Of a DNA stretch of 64,000 nucleotides, positions 44,946 to 56,396 are shown piece after piece. The position numbers were made by a program, and so were the translations under genes. The DNA comes from Rhexocercosporidium sp. MPI-PUGE-AT-0058. Taxonomy: Eukaryota > Ascomycota > Leotiomycetes > Helotiales. Where the stretch lies: contig JAGTJL010000004.1 of assembly GCA_020746875.1 (NCBI GenBank), forward strand, positions 1,364,001 to 1,428,000. Direction: 5' to 3'. Every line of letters starts with the position of its first letter. The stretch's first letter is position 1. A model generated the notes under the pieces. The model had not been told where the DNA came from. It worked only from the letters and a program-made list of their open reading frames with translations, and searched no databases.

Positions 44946-47723
44946 CTAGCGACTGTTCATAGATAGACTTTGAAATGTCGAGACCCAACCATCGTTGGAG
45001 GCTGGAATGCCACCCGCATGCCGGCCAAAGTCGCTAGGATCAGCAGCTTCGGGGGGTGATGGGAAGCGATTCGGAAGTCCTTGATAACCGACCTGCGATG
45101 AGAAACCACCGTATTGATCAAGAGGTACGAAACTGCTTGGAGCACGGGGAGCCGCGTTGAATGGCGAGTAGCCATAAGTATATCCGGATGGTTGGAAAGC
45201 GGTTGGCGGCATCGTATTGCGATCAAGACTAGGAGTGAATGGTTGAGCAAAAGCTGCTTGATAGCCTCGGGCAGCTTGAGGGTAAGCTGGCTGCTCGGGA
45301 GCCTGTGGACGTCGCTCGGTTGGTGTTCGGGTAGCGCCAACAGCACCGGGGCCAATGCCACTTGGAGCTTGAAGACCAAGAGATGGACTTGCAAACGAAG
45401 CCGGGTTGATTGCAGACATCCAAATTCTCGTCTTGTAGACTTTGAAGAGGTCGGTGACGAGGGAGTTGAAGTTGATGTAAGCATCGGCAAAGTAATAGAA
45501 AGTCAACTTCTTCCAATCCCTGAAAACAGTTAGTGAACGCTCCACCTTAAAAATAAGCGATACTCACATCTGAAACTCGGCATCAAGGATCTCCATGTGG
45601 AGTCCATGTTCCTTGACCTTTTGCATACACACCCTCTTCGCCTTCGCCTCATTGCCTTCCTTATCTCGTAGTGCCTGGATCTCGTGCTGCTGAGCAAGTC
45701 TCTTGATGATCTTTGGCTTGATCTCTCCGGGGTTGGGTTCTTGCATTCCATGCTGATTTGGAGGTCCCATACCGCCGACAGCACTTCCTTGAAGACCATT
45801 TGACGCAGCCATCAGTCCAGCTCCTGTACCGTCCTGGTTACCTGCAGCACCTTGAGAGTACATCATGAGCCACTTGTAGTGCTCCTCGGCGTAGTGTTCC
45901 TTGAGTTCCTTCGCGGTATTCCAATCAACATTATCTCGAGCAACAGTACCAAGGTCGGTTCCTCGATCAGCCTCAACAATAACCAGATCTCCGGGCTTGA
46001 CGGCCAATCCAGTTCCCTCTTGAACATAGAAAACATCTGCCCGGGAGCACTTGAAAAGCACAATGTAAAGCAGCTGGTTGTGTCGTGGTTGTGGTACGCC
46101 ATACATGCTTCTATGCGGAGAGGCTGCTCGACCACCACCATATTGAGCAGCTGCGTTTGCGTATGGATAGGCTGGTGCTTGATACGCAGGAGCGCCGTAT
46201 GCGTCGAGGTTTCTTGGGAGAGCGGCGATACCACCGAAGTATGATGCTGCTGTAGGGTTTTGTGAGTCAATGGCCTCGTTGCAACCCTCTTCGAACAAAG
46301 TGTTCAGGTGCTTGTTTTCACAGACAGAAGATCGGCGCAACTGATGTAACTTACCGTGATCATTGAGTGTGTACCCAGTGCCATCTTGATACCTGTTTTG
46401 ATAATCCTTTGGCGATATGTTCTCTTGCATGCTATTTTCATGGACGGAGAGAGGATCACCGACTGAGCTGATCGAACCCTGTCTGGTTGGAACATCGGCA
46501 AAAGAGTGGCGTCTACTCTGGGGGATATCTGACAGCCCACCAAATCCAGGCGAGCTCTGCCAGTAAGCCTTCTTGACGTTCTCAAGCTTACGGTTCTCCA
46601 GAGAAGTGTAAGATGGCGACATTCGAGGTTGACCAGCGGCACCATACTCGCTCATTCTGCGCCCTAGCATGGCCTTTGCCTGCATGTCTTGTTGTAGCTC
46701 CTCAAGTTCGTCGATGGCATAGTCGGATTCTTCTGGAAGAGTTTCCTGCAGAGCATAGCCTCCCAGACCATAAGCGTTGCTTGTTGAAGATCGTGGTCGA
46801 ATGCGGGAGTGGTATTGTTGTTGTCGCAACATGGCGTTCTCGCGAGCTAGGATTTCAATCGTCTTAGCTTCATTGGATTGTTGCAAAGTGACTCCGTGAT
46901 TAGATCCATTCGTGCTTTCATCGTCATCATCGTCAACCTCCTTTAGATTGCTTAGACCACCCTCATTAGACATCTCGCTAAGCATGCTAGGTCTTGATGG
47001 CCGATGCTGCAAACCGGAATGCTGCAGCGGTCTTCCACGACCGGCAAACATCTGTGCGGTTCCAGATGGGGTGGTTGAAGCAGGGGAGTCCGGATCCAGT
47101 TGTCCTACGGAATATGATTGCGACCTATATGTCTTTGGGGTGGGGTGAAGGGGGATAGCGAAGGGGATGTTGGGGTTCGATGGTGGATCTCGATGATTGT
47201 TGCTCATATCGCCAAAGTAACCATTGCCAGAGGGAGAGTGTATGGAGGTTGGAGAAGGAAGCACTTCGGTCAATCTTGATGGTGGCTCCTTTCGAGCATC
47301 ATTGTTCCAAATACCACTGCCCCACGGAAAAGCAGTGGAGACTGCGGTGTGGCCACGACCAACTCCGGGACCTCCTGCACCCCAGGTGCTTGATTCCGCA
47401 GAGGGTGTGCTTGGATGAGAAGTGGTTGGGGACATTGAACTGGAGGCAAACGACGTCTTTCGAGGCTGAGGACCAGTGGGTGTTGTGGTGTCGTTCAACC
47501 AAGAAGCTCTCCGAGTTGGTTTTTGAGGTTGTGTGGTCGGCAGGGGATGATCTTGTCGTTCGGCTTCATCATCTGAGCTTGCCAGAGCCTCCGAGTCAGG
47601 TGTAGATCGCCGACCATTGAACTTATCGAGTAGGATGGAAGGATTGCTTGAGGTCATTGAGGAAGGATTTGAATGCGCACTCTTGCCTCCACCAGCTCCA
47701 ATTTTGACGGCATTGGAAGCCAT
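44946..47723 (-). CDS. PSP1-domain protein with long disordered arms
   Basis: Three exons: 47723-46355, 46288-45568, 45519-44946; 887 aa. The first about 480 residues are disordered Ser/Pro/Gln sequence. The PSP1 C-terminal domain spans LLYIVLFKCSRADVFYVQEG, DLVIVEADRGTDLGTVARDN, KPKIIKRLAQQHEIQALRDK and WKKLTFYYFADAYINFNSLV. A Pro/Tyr/Gln-rich tail follows. The domain is named from yeast Psp1, a suppressor of DNA polymerase alpha mutants. The 66-base stretch 46289-46354 has a perfect GTAAGT donor and CTGAAC branch and is stop-free in frame. I predict it is an intron (unspliced length 909 aa). A long 5' leader precedes the ATG. Confidence 0.88.
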
Positions 47724-50700
47724 GATGGAGGAACCTGTATTGAGAACAGCTACTGGAATATGTCAGTTTTACCGTCGAGTCAAGATCCGAAGAGAATGGT
47801 TGAAGGTTGGCCATGGGAGTGGAGGGTTAGAGAAGAGCCCAATTCTGAGTTATCGCTTATAACATAAAGCAGGAAAGCAGGATACAGATAGAGAGACGCA
47901 AGGAAAGAAGGTGGCCAAACAACGTTTGGAAACGCGACCTGCAAAGGTAGTGAGGCCGAGGTGTTAAAATGTGCAGATCTGCTATACAGACCAGACCGTG
48001 AGACGAGCCAGCGATTTCAGTGGATTTGGTGTAATAGGCAGCCACCCGGAGATAAAGGGAGAATGGGAGGTGAGGTGAGGTGAGGCAAGAAGGCAGGAGA
48101 CAGTCCAATGACGTAGATCTGACGGTTGAAAGAAGAAGGAGCAGAAGAAACGGTTGCTGTGATTGAGTTGCACATACCTGTAGCCTTCAAGGGAGGACAA
48201 AGTTTACAGCCGAAGTTCACAAAATGAACGGCTCACCAATAACGAGTCCAAGTTGTGAATCTGTAACGGTAATCAAGATCTCTTGTCCCCGGGAGAGATA
48301 GAGAAATTGGTGGTTGTTGCGATCTCTGCGAAGAAGATTTGAAGTGGTGATGCTTGTCGTTGTCGAGGGAGAAAGCAGCGGCAGGTAGTGAGTGAGGGGT
48401 GGGGGTGAGTTGACCACGCGACACAACCAACGACCAGTGGAAGCTGAACAACCTCAAAAAACTTAAACAATGATTGAAGAATACACAGGACAATCAGGCC
48501 GCCTGAATGTCAAGAGGTGATGAGAGAAAAAGGGTAGAGGTTGGTGTTAGGATTCGAGCTTTGATGTTGAGTGTTGAAGTTGGCGCTAACCGAAGTCTGT
48601 TGAGGACTTGAATTATAAGTATATCAAACGTCTAGAAGGAGTTCACTAGTCAGTAAACTTGTTTTAATGCATCTCGAAGCTTAAAAGGAACCACTGCCAG
48701 AAAGGGCTCAGGCTGAGCGCTGATACTCATGTTCGAAGGTTGGGCTTCTTTTGAACAGCTAAAATAATCAAGGAATGGCGACTTGATGAAAATCTAATGT
48801 CCTAGGATGCAGCTAGGACATATGATAACATTGAGAGAGTAGCAAAATCTTCTTCTAGAGCGCTCGTTGGGGGTTTTCACAGTTCGAGACTTGACGAGCC
48901 TTAATGAGCCATAACGAGCTTCGGATAGCCTTGAACATGGACTAACATGTCAGGACGCTCTTGGGCTTGAAAATAAACACCGCTTTATAGTCTCTCTGCA
49001 TAGATTCTCAAGTCTTTTATGCAAGGATTGTAGGATTTTCTTTCTGAGGACTCGTGGGCGACCTAGGACGGTAATACGAGGGGTTGCATGACAGCAAGAA
49101 AGTAGCCACTCACCACCGCCGAAGTATTATGCGCAACAAATTTGAAATCCGAAAAGAAATTCAGGAAGTGGTATCTATATCAGAGCTTCAAATTAGCTGT
49201 TGTACGCCAGAGAGAGAGGGAACTTCCGCAGCGGAAGGAGCTATCTCACCACAAAGTCCAAACAACCGCAATTGCCGTCAAAAGTTCGTCGTATACCCCC
49301 TTCTAAATGTACCTAGGTATCTGTCGAAAGTCGCTTTTTGCACAATTTATGTTTCTTTGCAATCCAAACCAAGAGATCCCTTTCTAAATTTCGCCGCGTC
49401 TGAACCGCCAGAGTTTGTTTGTGTAGTAAAATGAAACCGAGAATCGTACAGCCTTCTTGCGCAAGAAGGGCTCTCTTGTCTGGTGGTGGGAGAAGGCTTG
49501 GTTCGCCTGGGCTATTCGTGGCCCATGATCAGACTTATGGGATAGCTCACTCTCGAGAGCTGCTGCTGCTGCTGGCGTCGAGTTCGAGGAAGGCTGGAGG
49601 AGGTAAAGGCAGAGTCAGAGAATGGGTAGGATGTGGGAGGAATAGGTAAGTAATGGTAGGAGGTATGTCGGTAGGTGATGAGGCGCATGCGGGGAACTCC
49701 TCGAGTATGACCACGCCAGTAGATTTCGTCAGGTTGCCACAAGCGTAGAGATTCCTCTTTGTACTACGACGGCTGTTGAGGACTCGGGTATTGAGGATTG
49801 GAAGTTGAGATTGATTGTTGCAGGAGGAGGAGGAGGAGTTTCCAGCCGATGTCCTCCAGAAGAAAACAATCGTGCAGCGTAAGAAGCAGGGAGGAGCTGA
49901 AGCAGAAGCAGGAGCAGGAGCAGGAGAGAGAGGATGCGGATGCGATGCGATGCAGTCGGACGGTGGTGGTCGTTGGGCGATGTGGATGTGGATGCGCACT
50001 AGCTGGGAGCCCTGGAAGTGAAGGGGAGCTGGGGAGCGAGCCAACCGCTACAGGACTAGGCATGGGTGAGTGCCTGCCCTGGAAAGGACTACTGTACTAT
50101 CCTATACTCCTGGACTGCACCACTGCACCGCACTGCACTGCACTGAACTGAACTTGTCCTCAGTCCTGGTGGTCCTTTTCACTAGCTGATGGAGGGGAGA
50201 CGGGGACGGGGGCATGGGGCGACGGGCGGGGGCGATAGGCAGGGGGGCTTGGGGCTTGGATGCATGAAAGGGCTCGGAACTTCAGGATGTCGGGCAGCTT
50301 GCACAGGAAAGACAGGGGAGCTGAGCTTGGTGGTGATGGAAGTGAAGCGATGCGGGCTAGAAGGACAGACAGACAGACAGACAGAAAGACAGATCGAGTT
50401 AATCTATTCCTTCTAAACAGATGACGATGGATGGAAACTGCAGAAACAGCTGTATGAAGTCCAGATGGGAACGTGTGGACATGACAGCACAGGACTAACT
50501 ACGACGGCACAACTGGAATGCCCCCCTCCCATTTCCCTATTACCTTGCTCGCCTTCCACCAATGATGGCTGGCTCTATCCATCTCGAGGTGGCTGTTAGT
50601 GCTCTCCTTGTGGCTCTGGAGCCTTCGCTGCCAGGCATGGCGAAAGTCACACGCCGTCTTCGTGGAGGGAGGGGGATGATGGATGGAAGAGGGGCAATGC

Positions 50701-52549
50701 TGAGGTGAGGTACAGTAGGGAAAGACCATGCACGTATGTATGCTAGGACGAGCCCTCCGCCTTGTCCATTCTCCAGAATCCAGATCATTGGAGATCTGAT
50801 TTTCCGTCTTACACACGGAATCGTGGAATGTGGCCAGTGGGAAGGGGACCAAGGGAAGAAGCAGCAAACGCAAACGGGCGTCGAATTTTAGCTTCTGCCC
50901 TTGCGATGCCGAATGATCTGGGGGAAGGGGTAGGGAAGGGGGAGGGAAGGGAGGGAAGGGGGATCTTTGGGGGGTTGAAACCCCACACCCACACAAAGAA
51001 CACAAAGGAGACTGACTGACTGCTAGACCTGCGAGACCTCCCAGACCTGCTAGACCACCTACAGAACTCTAGACCCCTGAACGCAGTTTTCTCCTATTGC
51101 TCACTAGCAACATAGTTACCGCCACACTCCCCCTCAATTGGACATCTCCTCCTGCCTCAACCGTCGTCAAGCGTCCTGGCCAACGACGAGGCTGGTTGAT
51201 GGTGGTTATGGGTCTTGCTGGCATGTTCATTTTCCGCCGCCTCCCCTTGTGCTGTGCTTCTCATATGCTCTCTCCCCGGTTCACGCCGTGACGGCACGCT
51301 CGCATGTGTCAAGCACGGCCCGAAGTGAATCAACCGACTGAAGAATAACTGGTGCCCGTCGCCGTGGTGAACTTCCCCAGATTCTCGTTTAGAGAACCAC
51401 TGGATTTCTTTTGCTTTAGAACCTCCAGTTATTCGCCATCGTCCTGCGGTGGAGCAGCAGATGGATGCACTTCAGTCGCCACAGTATGTACGGCAGCATA
51501 TTGGTTTTGTAAAGAACCCAGACTTTCGAATAATGCGGGGAAAGTCTGATCACAATCACTTCCGTTGCACAAAAGGGAGCGGCCTATCATCTAGGGGTCA
51601 GGGGTTGGTACGGGGAAAAAGCGGCACTACTAAAACTTTCAACAAAACACTTGCTGCTGCTGGTATTTCGAACTTAACTTTACGGTTGCTATCAAAACCC
51701 AGAAAAGGGGGGTTGAAATGTGTTGAAAAAGAGAAGAAACGGAGAATAGCCACACAACTTTCAGACACAGGCCTTGGAGGTTCTAGAAACAGATATCTGA
51801 AAGCGAGGGAGAAAGCAGATTTGTGCATTGCCGCTTTGCCAGCCCAGTCGAAAATGATATTGCAGAACCGTTCAAGGATATCGGCACAGATCATCCTACA
51901 GCTGCAGCCCCCCTTGAATCCTGCAGCTCGAAAGCTTGAGAGTGGGTAGCGACGCGGAGTTGTGATTCGCCGCCGGATCATTTTACCGCAACCCCATCGT
52001 CGATGGAGCCAGCCTCTTTTTGACCAATCGACTCCATGAAGTGGAAGTGGTTGAGACGTCGAGGCTTCGATAACTGTCCATAACGCCTTGCAGTTGGCGA
52101 GGAGAGTCGCAGAAGCTGAACGTCAGAGAAAATTTGCACGTTGGATTTTTTCTCGTTTGGAACATATCGCAGCACCTTGCTCAGTGTTCTTTCAAACAGT
52201 AGCGTCTTGAGGGGTTGCTCAACTGAAGCGAAATGAGGGGCAACGCAATGCACGAAACTTCATATGGATAATTCGAATGCTGTGAAACAACATTTGGTCC
52301 GAGTGCAATATATTCACAAACGTCTGGAGCCGTGTCTGCATACGGAGCCATGCGACAGTTCGGCACGCGAGGCGGCACGGGGGTATGTGCTGTGAGAGCA
52401 TCCAAAAAGGGACAACTGGTCAATTATCTTACAGTCCCTCGGCTTGATGCCAAACCGGATCTTCCAAGAACAGTGCGTTTATGGGATATATGTCAACACG
52501 TACAAAATACTTGACGTCAGATGCAATAGACGACAATGGACAGCAAGCT
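47724..52549. other. Long intergenic region with simple repeats
   Basis: About 4.8 kb, the largest gap. It includes the probable long leader of the PSP1 gene (47,724-48,600) and GAGGTGAGGTGAGG repeats (about 48,066-48,086). Also present are GCAGGA repeats (49,905-49,925), GACA tetramers (50,368-50,385) and GGGAAGG tracts (50,930-50,965). The open frames at 49,798-50,151 and 51,449-51,949 follow repeats or lack any domain. No tRNA, rRNA or transposase seen. Confidence 0.6.
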
Positions 52550-53558
52550 TTAGCCCGGCACTGTGTCCAACGTTCCTTTCCCAACGGTCGAAGGCGCTGC
52601 ATCAGGACCTTTCTGTTGTCTGAGCTTCTCCTCAAACTTTGCGAACTCAAGAGCCGCAACCTCCTCTTCCTGATCAAGCACTTGGGTGACACCTTTGACT
52701 TCCTCAATCTAGCATCTTGTCAGCCCTATCAGCTACTTCTTGAGCTCTTGAATGACTTACATAGTGCATCAGCATACCCTCTATACCATTCTTCAACGTC
52801 ACCGTACTCGAATCGCAAGTTCTACAAGCTCCTCGGAGCTTCAACATGACCATTCCTTCCTCAAACCCTCGGAATTCAATATCTCCACCATCCTCCTGGA
52901 TTGCGGGCCTGATCCTCGTCTCCAGAAGCTCCTTGATCATTCCCACCACTTCACTATCATTCTCATTATAGCTGAGACTGTCCTCTTCCCCTCCATGCTG
53001 GCCCTGCTCTCCAGATTTGTTCTCGGTAATGTTAACAATTTGTGCCCCTGATGTGACTGCTTCCGTAATAAGACTGAAGACCTCTGGCTTGACATGCGCC
53101 CAATTCGCATCTGCCGCCTTTGTGACCGTGATGAAATCTGCTCCGTAGAAGACAGACGTGATACCATCAATGTTCATCAGCTGTGCCGCGAGAGGCGATG
53201 GATGTGGAGGCGCGAGAGTCGCTCGAGGATTCAGGTATTCGAGAAACGGGGATGAGAGGCCAGGAGGCAGTATAGGGTGGTTCGGTAGGAACTTGAGAGC
53301 GTCTGGGTTGGGGGTATTCTCGGTCTGTATGAAGATGCTGCGACTACCGATCACTGCTGCAGGCCTCAGCATCCCCGAAGGCTGGTGTAAAGAGTGTAAG
53401 GACGGCCTTGTACTGGCATTTGAAGCTGCCATCGCTGGAAGTCGGGTACTTTGATGTACACATCTGGCAGAGATGCGGTGGATGGGCGCTGTTGCTTTTG
53501 CTGGCCTGGTCTTCGCAAAGAACGGGACAGCTGCCCGAGATATTCGCCTGGAAGCCAT
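52550..53558 (-). CDS. NFU1: Mitochondrial Fe-S cluster scaffold NFU1
   Basis: Two exons, 53558-52761 and 52708-52550, phase 0; 318 aa. The start MASRRISRAAVPFFAKTRPA is a mitochondrial presequence. The Nfu N-domain contains FIQTENTPNPDALKFLPNHP and IDGITSVFYGADFITVTK. The NifU-like C-domain has RPAIQEDGGDIEFRGFEEG and the cluster-binding CxxC in LKLRGACRTCDSSTVTLKNG. The second exon adds EEVKGVTQVLDQEEEVAALE and the tail. Nfu1 receives clusters from the ISC machinery and delivers 4Fe-4S to enzymes such as lipoate synthase and aconitase. It lies head to head with the HIT zinc-finger gene. Confidence 0.96.
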
Positions 53559-53786
53559 CGTTGGTTCTGGATATCGTAGAGAGTGTGAATCTTTGCTTGC
53601 TGTTGAATGTCTTTGAACCTCCGCAGTACCAAATAGGCTTTTGGATTTTGTAATCAGCTCTCGCCTCCCGATGACGCAAATGTCAATCCCTGCACCTTGC
53701 GCACATCGCCCGCGCGTTCACCACGCGACTTCATTTTTTATTTTGTTGCTTGCTTCAGCGCAGCTCTTCAACCCACCAAAACAAAC
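53559..53786. promoter_or_regulatory. Shared divergent promoter region (NFU1 / HIT zinc finger)
   Basis: 228 bases between start codons. No assigned motif; both promoters inferred from position. Confidence 0.5.
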
Positions 53787-54650
53787 ATGTCTATCACCAC
53801 GCCAGATGAGAATGATCACACCAAGGACGACGTAGCGCAGCTAGAGCCAGAGGTGACAACAAATCTGCTTGACACAAATGTGGCAGAAGTCAACAATCGC
53901 ATTCCCTCTCCACCAACAACAGCTGTTGTTGACGAAACAGCTTCAAAAGAAGCCGAAGAAAGCTCTCCTCCTCCACCAGAACCACCCAAGAAGAAGCTTT
54001 GCGGCGTATGCAATAAAAATGAATACAAATACAAGTGCAGCAGATGCTTTCTTCCATAGTAAGTGAGCCCGGCGCAAACGGACGAAGAAGCGCGAAGGCT
54101 GACTATACAAAGCTGCTCGATAGCATGCTCAACCATTCACAAGGCGACACATCCCACAGAAGAGCCCAAGCCAGCCGCGGAAACCAAAGCGCATCCAACT
54201 CTGCCAGCCAAGCCATCTGTCGCCAGACCAGGAACAGTCGCTGGCGCTGCGAATGCCGCGAGTCCCAACCCGAGAGGTCCGTTTGCCGCATTAGACGACT
54301 CCAAAGAGCTGCAAGAGCTATTTAAGAAATTTCCACGACTACAAATGTTGCTCGATAGGATCAACAAAGCCACGTTACGCCCAGTAAACGATATGCAGCA
54401 GAACCAGAATGGAGGGAGACGGAAGGAGCAGCAATGGAACTCGGATCGAGGTCTTCAGAAAGGCGTACAAGCACTGAACGACCTGAGGAATACGAGTTGC
54501 AAGGACGGCAGGGCGATTAGGGAATACTCGAAGCTCATATTACGGTTACTTTCTCCAGAGGATGGTCTCTCGGCACGGGAGGTGGTTGAGAAGGAGCTTG
54601 CGGAGGAAAACCAGAAGGTCATTGAACAACTGCTCAATGGTGAGCGCTGA
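53787..54650 (+). CDS. HIT-type zinc-finger protein (Hit1/ZNHIT3-like)
   Basis: Two exons, 53787-54058 and 54113-54650, phase 2; 269 aa. The HIT finger is split by the intron: LCGVCNKNEYKYKCSRCFLP in exon 1, YCSIACSTIHKATHP in exon 2. Together they give the Cys-rich treble-clef pattern ending with His. A disordered Pro/Ala linker and a helical C-terminus follow (LQELFKKFPRLQMLLDRINK, LSAREVVEKELAEENQKVIE). The layout resembles yeast Hit1 and human ZNHIT3, cofactors in box C/D snoRNP assembly. The C-terminal half is longer than in yeast. The intron has a CTGAC branch site and AAAG acceptor. Confidence 0.87.
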
Positions 54651-55161
54651 GGAAATACTGCTTCATTATTGGAATTGGACGATATGCCAATTGCTCTCGC
54701 CGCAACAGAACGGAGGGGACAGTATCTACGATAAGAGTGATACGGACACTTCTGGTACTAAGACTTAATACCCCATGCACAATCTCAACAACTAATATGC
54801 TTTTGCAGAATTGGGACGGAAATGTCGTGGAATGTCTCAACAGGATTGCTGGGCATCGAGATTGGAAGCTTCACCAACACACCTCTAGCATCCATCGGAA
54901 AAACAGAATGGAATTCTGTGGATACATGGGTCTGGGCATTCCATGAACACGACATCTAGTTTCTCAAACGAGGACAGAATTGATGAATTACTAGATTTTC
55001 GAATGGTATCTCTCGACAGTGGATCGACGGCACCAATAAGCCTAGCATAACGCAACTCTTGCAAAGTCGCAAGATTTGCAGGACATTACAGATATCATAG
55101 GCTACCCGGCTCCCCAAACGCCTCTATAGCCAAACAAAAATGTATCACGTCAGCCAGTTTG
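54651..55161. other. Intergenic, convergent 3' ends
   Basis: About 510 bases between two convergent stops; no gene or repeat noted. Confidence 0.6.
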
Positions 55162-56396
55162 TCAGCTTGGATGACGCATAAACCTTGCCAGAAAGTTCCC
55201 CTTCCTATTCCCCTCCGGTGACGACGGCCCCAGATTCCCAATATCCTGCTTCAACGCAATCTTCTCCTTCTTGCCCATCAGGATCCAACTTGACTCCATT
55301 TTCCGCAGGAAGGGACTAGTCCGGTCCTTCTTCCGTATCTCAGCTGGCTCCTCCCTCTGCGCCCAGTCATGTCTATCATGTCCATCATTCTGTGGCTTTA
55401 GTGGCCCCTTTGGTTTCGCCGGTATATGATGAGGCAGGTCTTCCTGCCAACACACATCTCCCGTGCTCAAGGGGCGCGGAGCACCTTTCTTATGCCTCCC
55501 TTTCAGATGCGCAAACTCCGAATTGAACGTCCTCTGTGGGGGTTTGTACAGATCCCTCTCCATATCCGCGTGGTTCGCCTCCTCCATGTCATGATCCCAT
55601 TGGAATTGATTCCGGTTCCGCAGTAGTTCTTTCTCTAGCAGAGCTTGGTCCATGGCCTGCGTTCTCTGGAGGCTTGTGGATGGCTGGCCGGGGATAGGTA
55701 CCTCGATACTGGTCCTCTCCATGTGAGATTTCACGACTGGTTTGGATAGCGTGTGTATCTGACGCATTACATCTGGCGTCGTCGTTCTCTCGAATGCAAG
55801 TGCAGCCACGGCCGGGACATGATGATATACCTTGAGTTGAATTAGCCATTATCTTCAATTGACGGGTCTAGCGCAAATCGATGACATGCAATACACCTAA
55901 GACCGAACACATGTTGCACAACCACCGAAACGACACAGTAGGAAAGAATGATTGGTTTCTTTCTCCCGAGGGCAATGACTTACATTCTGTTGAGCCAGGG
56001 CCGCAGCCTTCAGAGCTCTCGCCTCCCTCCTCTTCTCCGCCCTCAACTTCTGCTCGGCAAGATGCTCCGTGAGAAGGCGGCTTAATTCCTCAGGATCGAA
56101 CGGCTCGCCCTTCTTGACTTTCCTCCTTCCGCCATTACTCTTGGGGTCGCGAAGTGGATGCGTCATTGCCCGCGTAGGCTTAGTCTGTGAAGGGAGTCAG
56201 GATAGGAATCGGAACCAGAATCGGGATCTGAAGTAAGGGGGAAATGAGATAGAAATGAAACGGTGTATATTATATTTGTTGGTTTATATATTGCCATGTA
56301 AATGTAATAGAGAAAAAGGCTAAAACTCACAGACGAATTGCTCGCAGCAGCTGGTAAAGTGGTCACTACGGTAGCAGTAGTGATAGCCATTATCAT
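55162..56396 (-). CDS. Fungal protein of unknown function, basic N-terminal domain
   Basis: Three exons: 56396-56331, 56184-55984, 55830-55162; 311 aa (309 if the second ATG at 56390 is used). The first exon is short and Thr/Ala-rich (MAITTATVVTTLPAAASNSS). The second holds the best block, THPLRDPKSNGGRRKVKKGE then PFDPEELSRLLTEHLAEQKL. The third contains QFQWDHDMEEANHADMERDL, Pro/Lys-rich sequence and ends GNFLARFMRHPS. All junctions are GT-AG, phase 0. I recognise no named domain; the charged helical block is likely the conserved part. Introns of about 150 nt are longer than usual here. Confidence 0.78.

Noticed and set aside
51449..51949. 166-codon plus-strand frame
   Set aside because: No domain, no splice partner, and its neighbours are simple repeats; composition does not resemble genes in this window.
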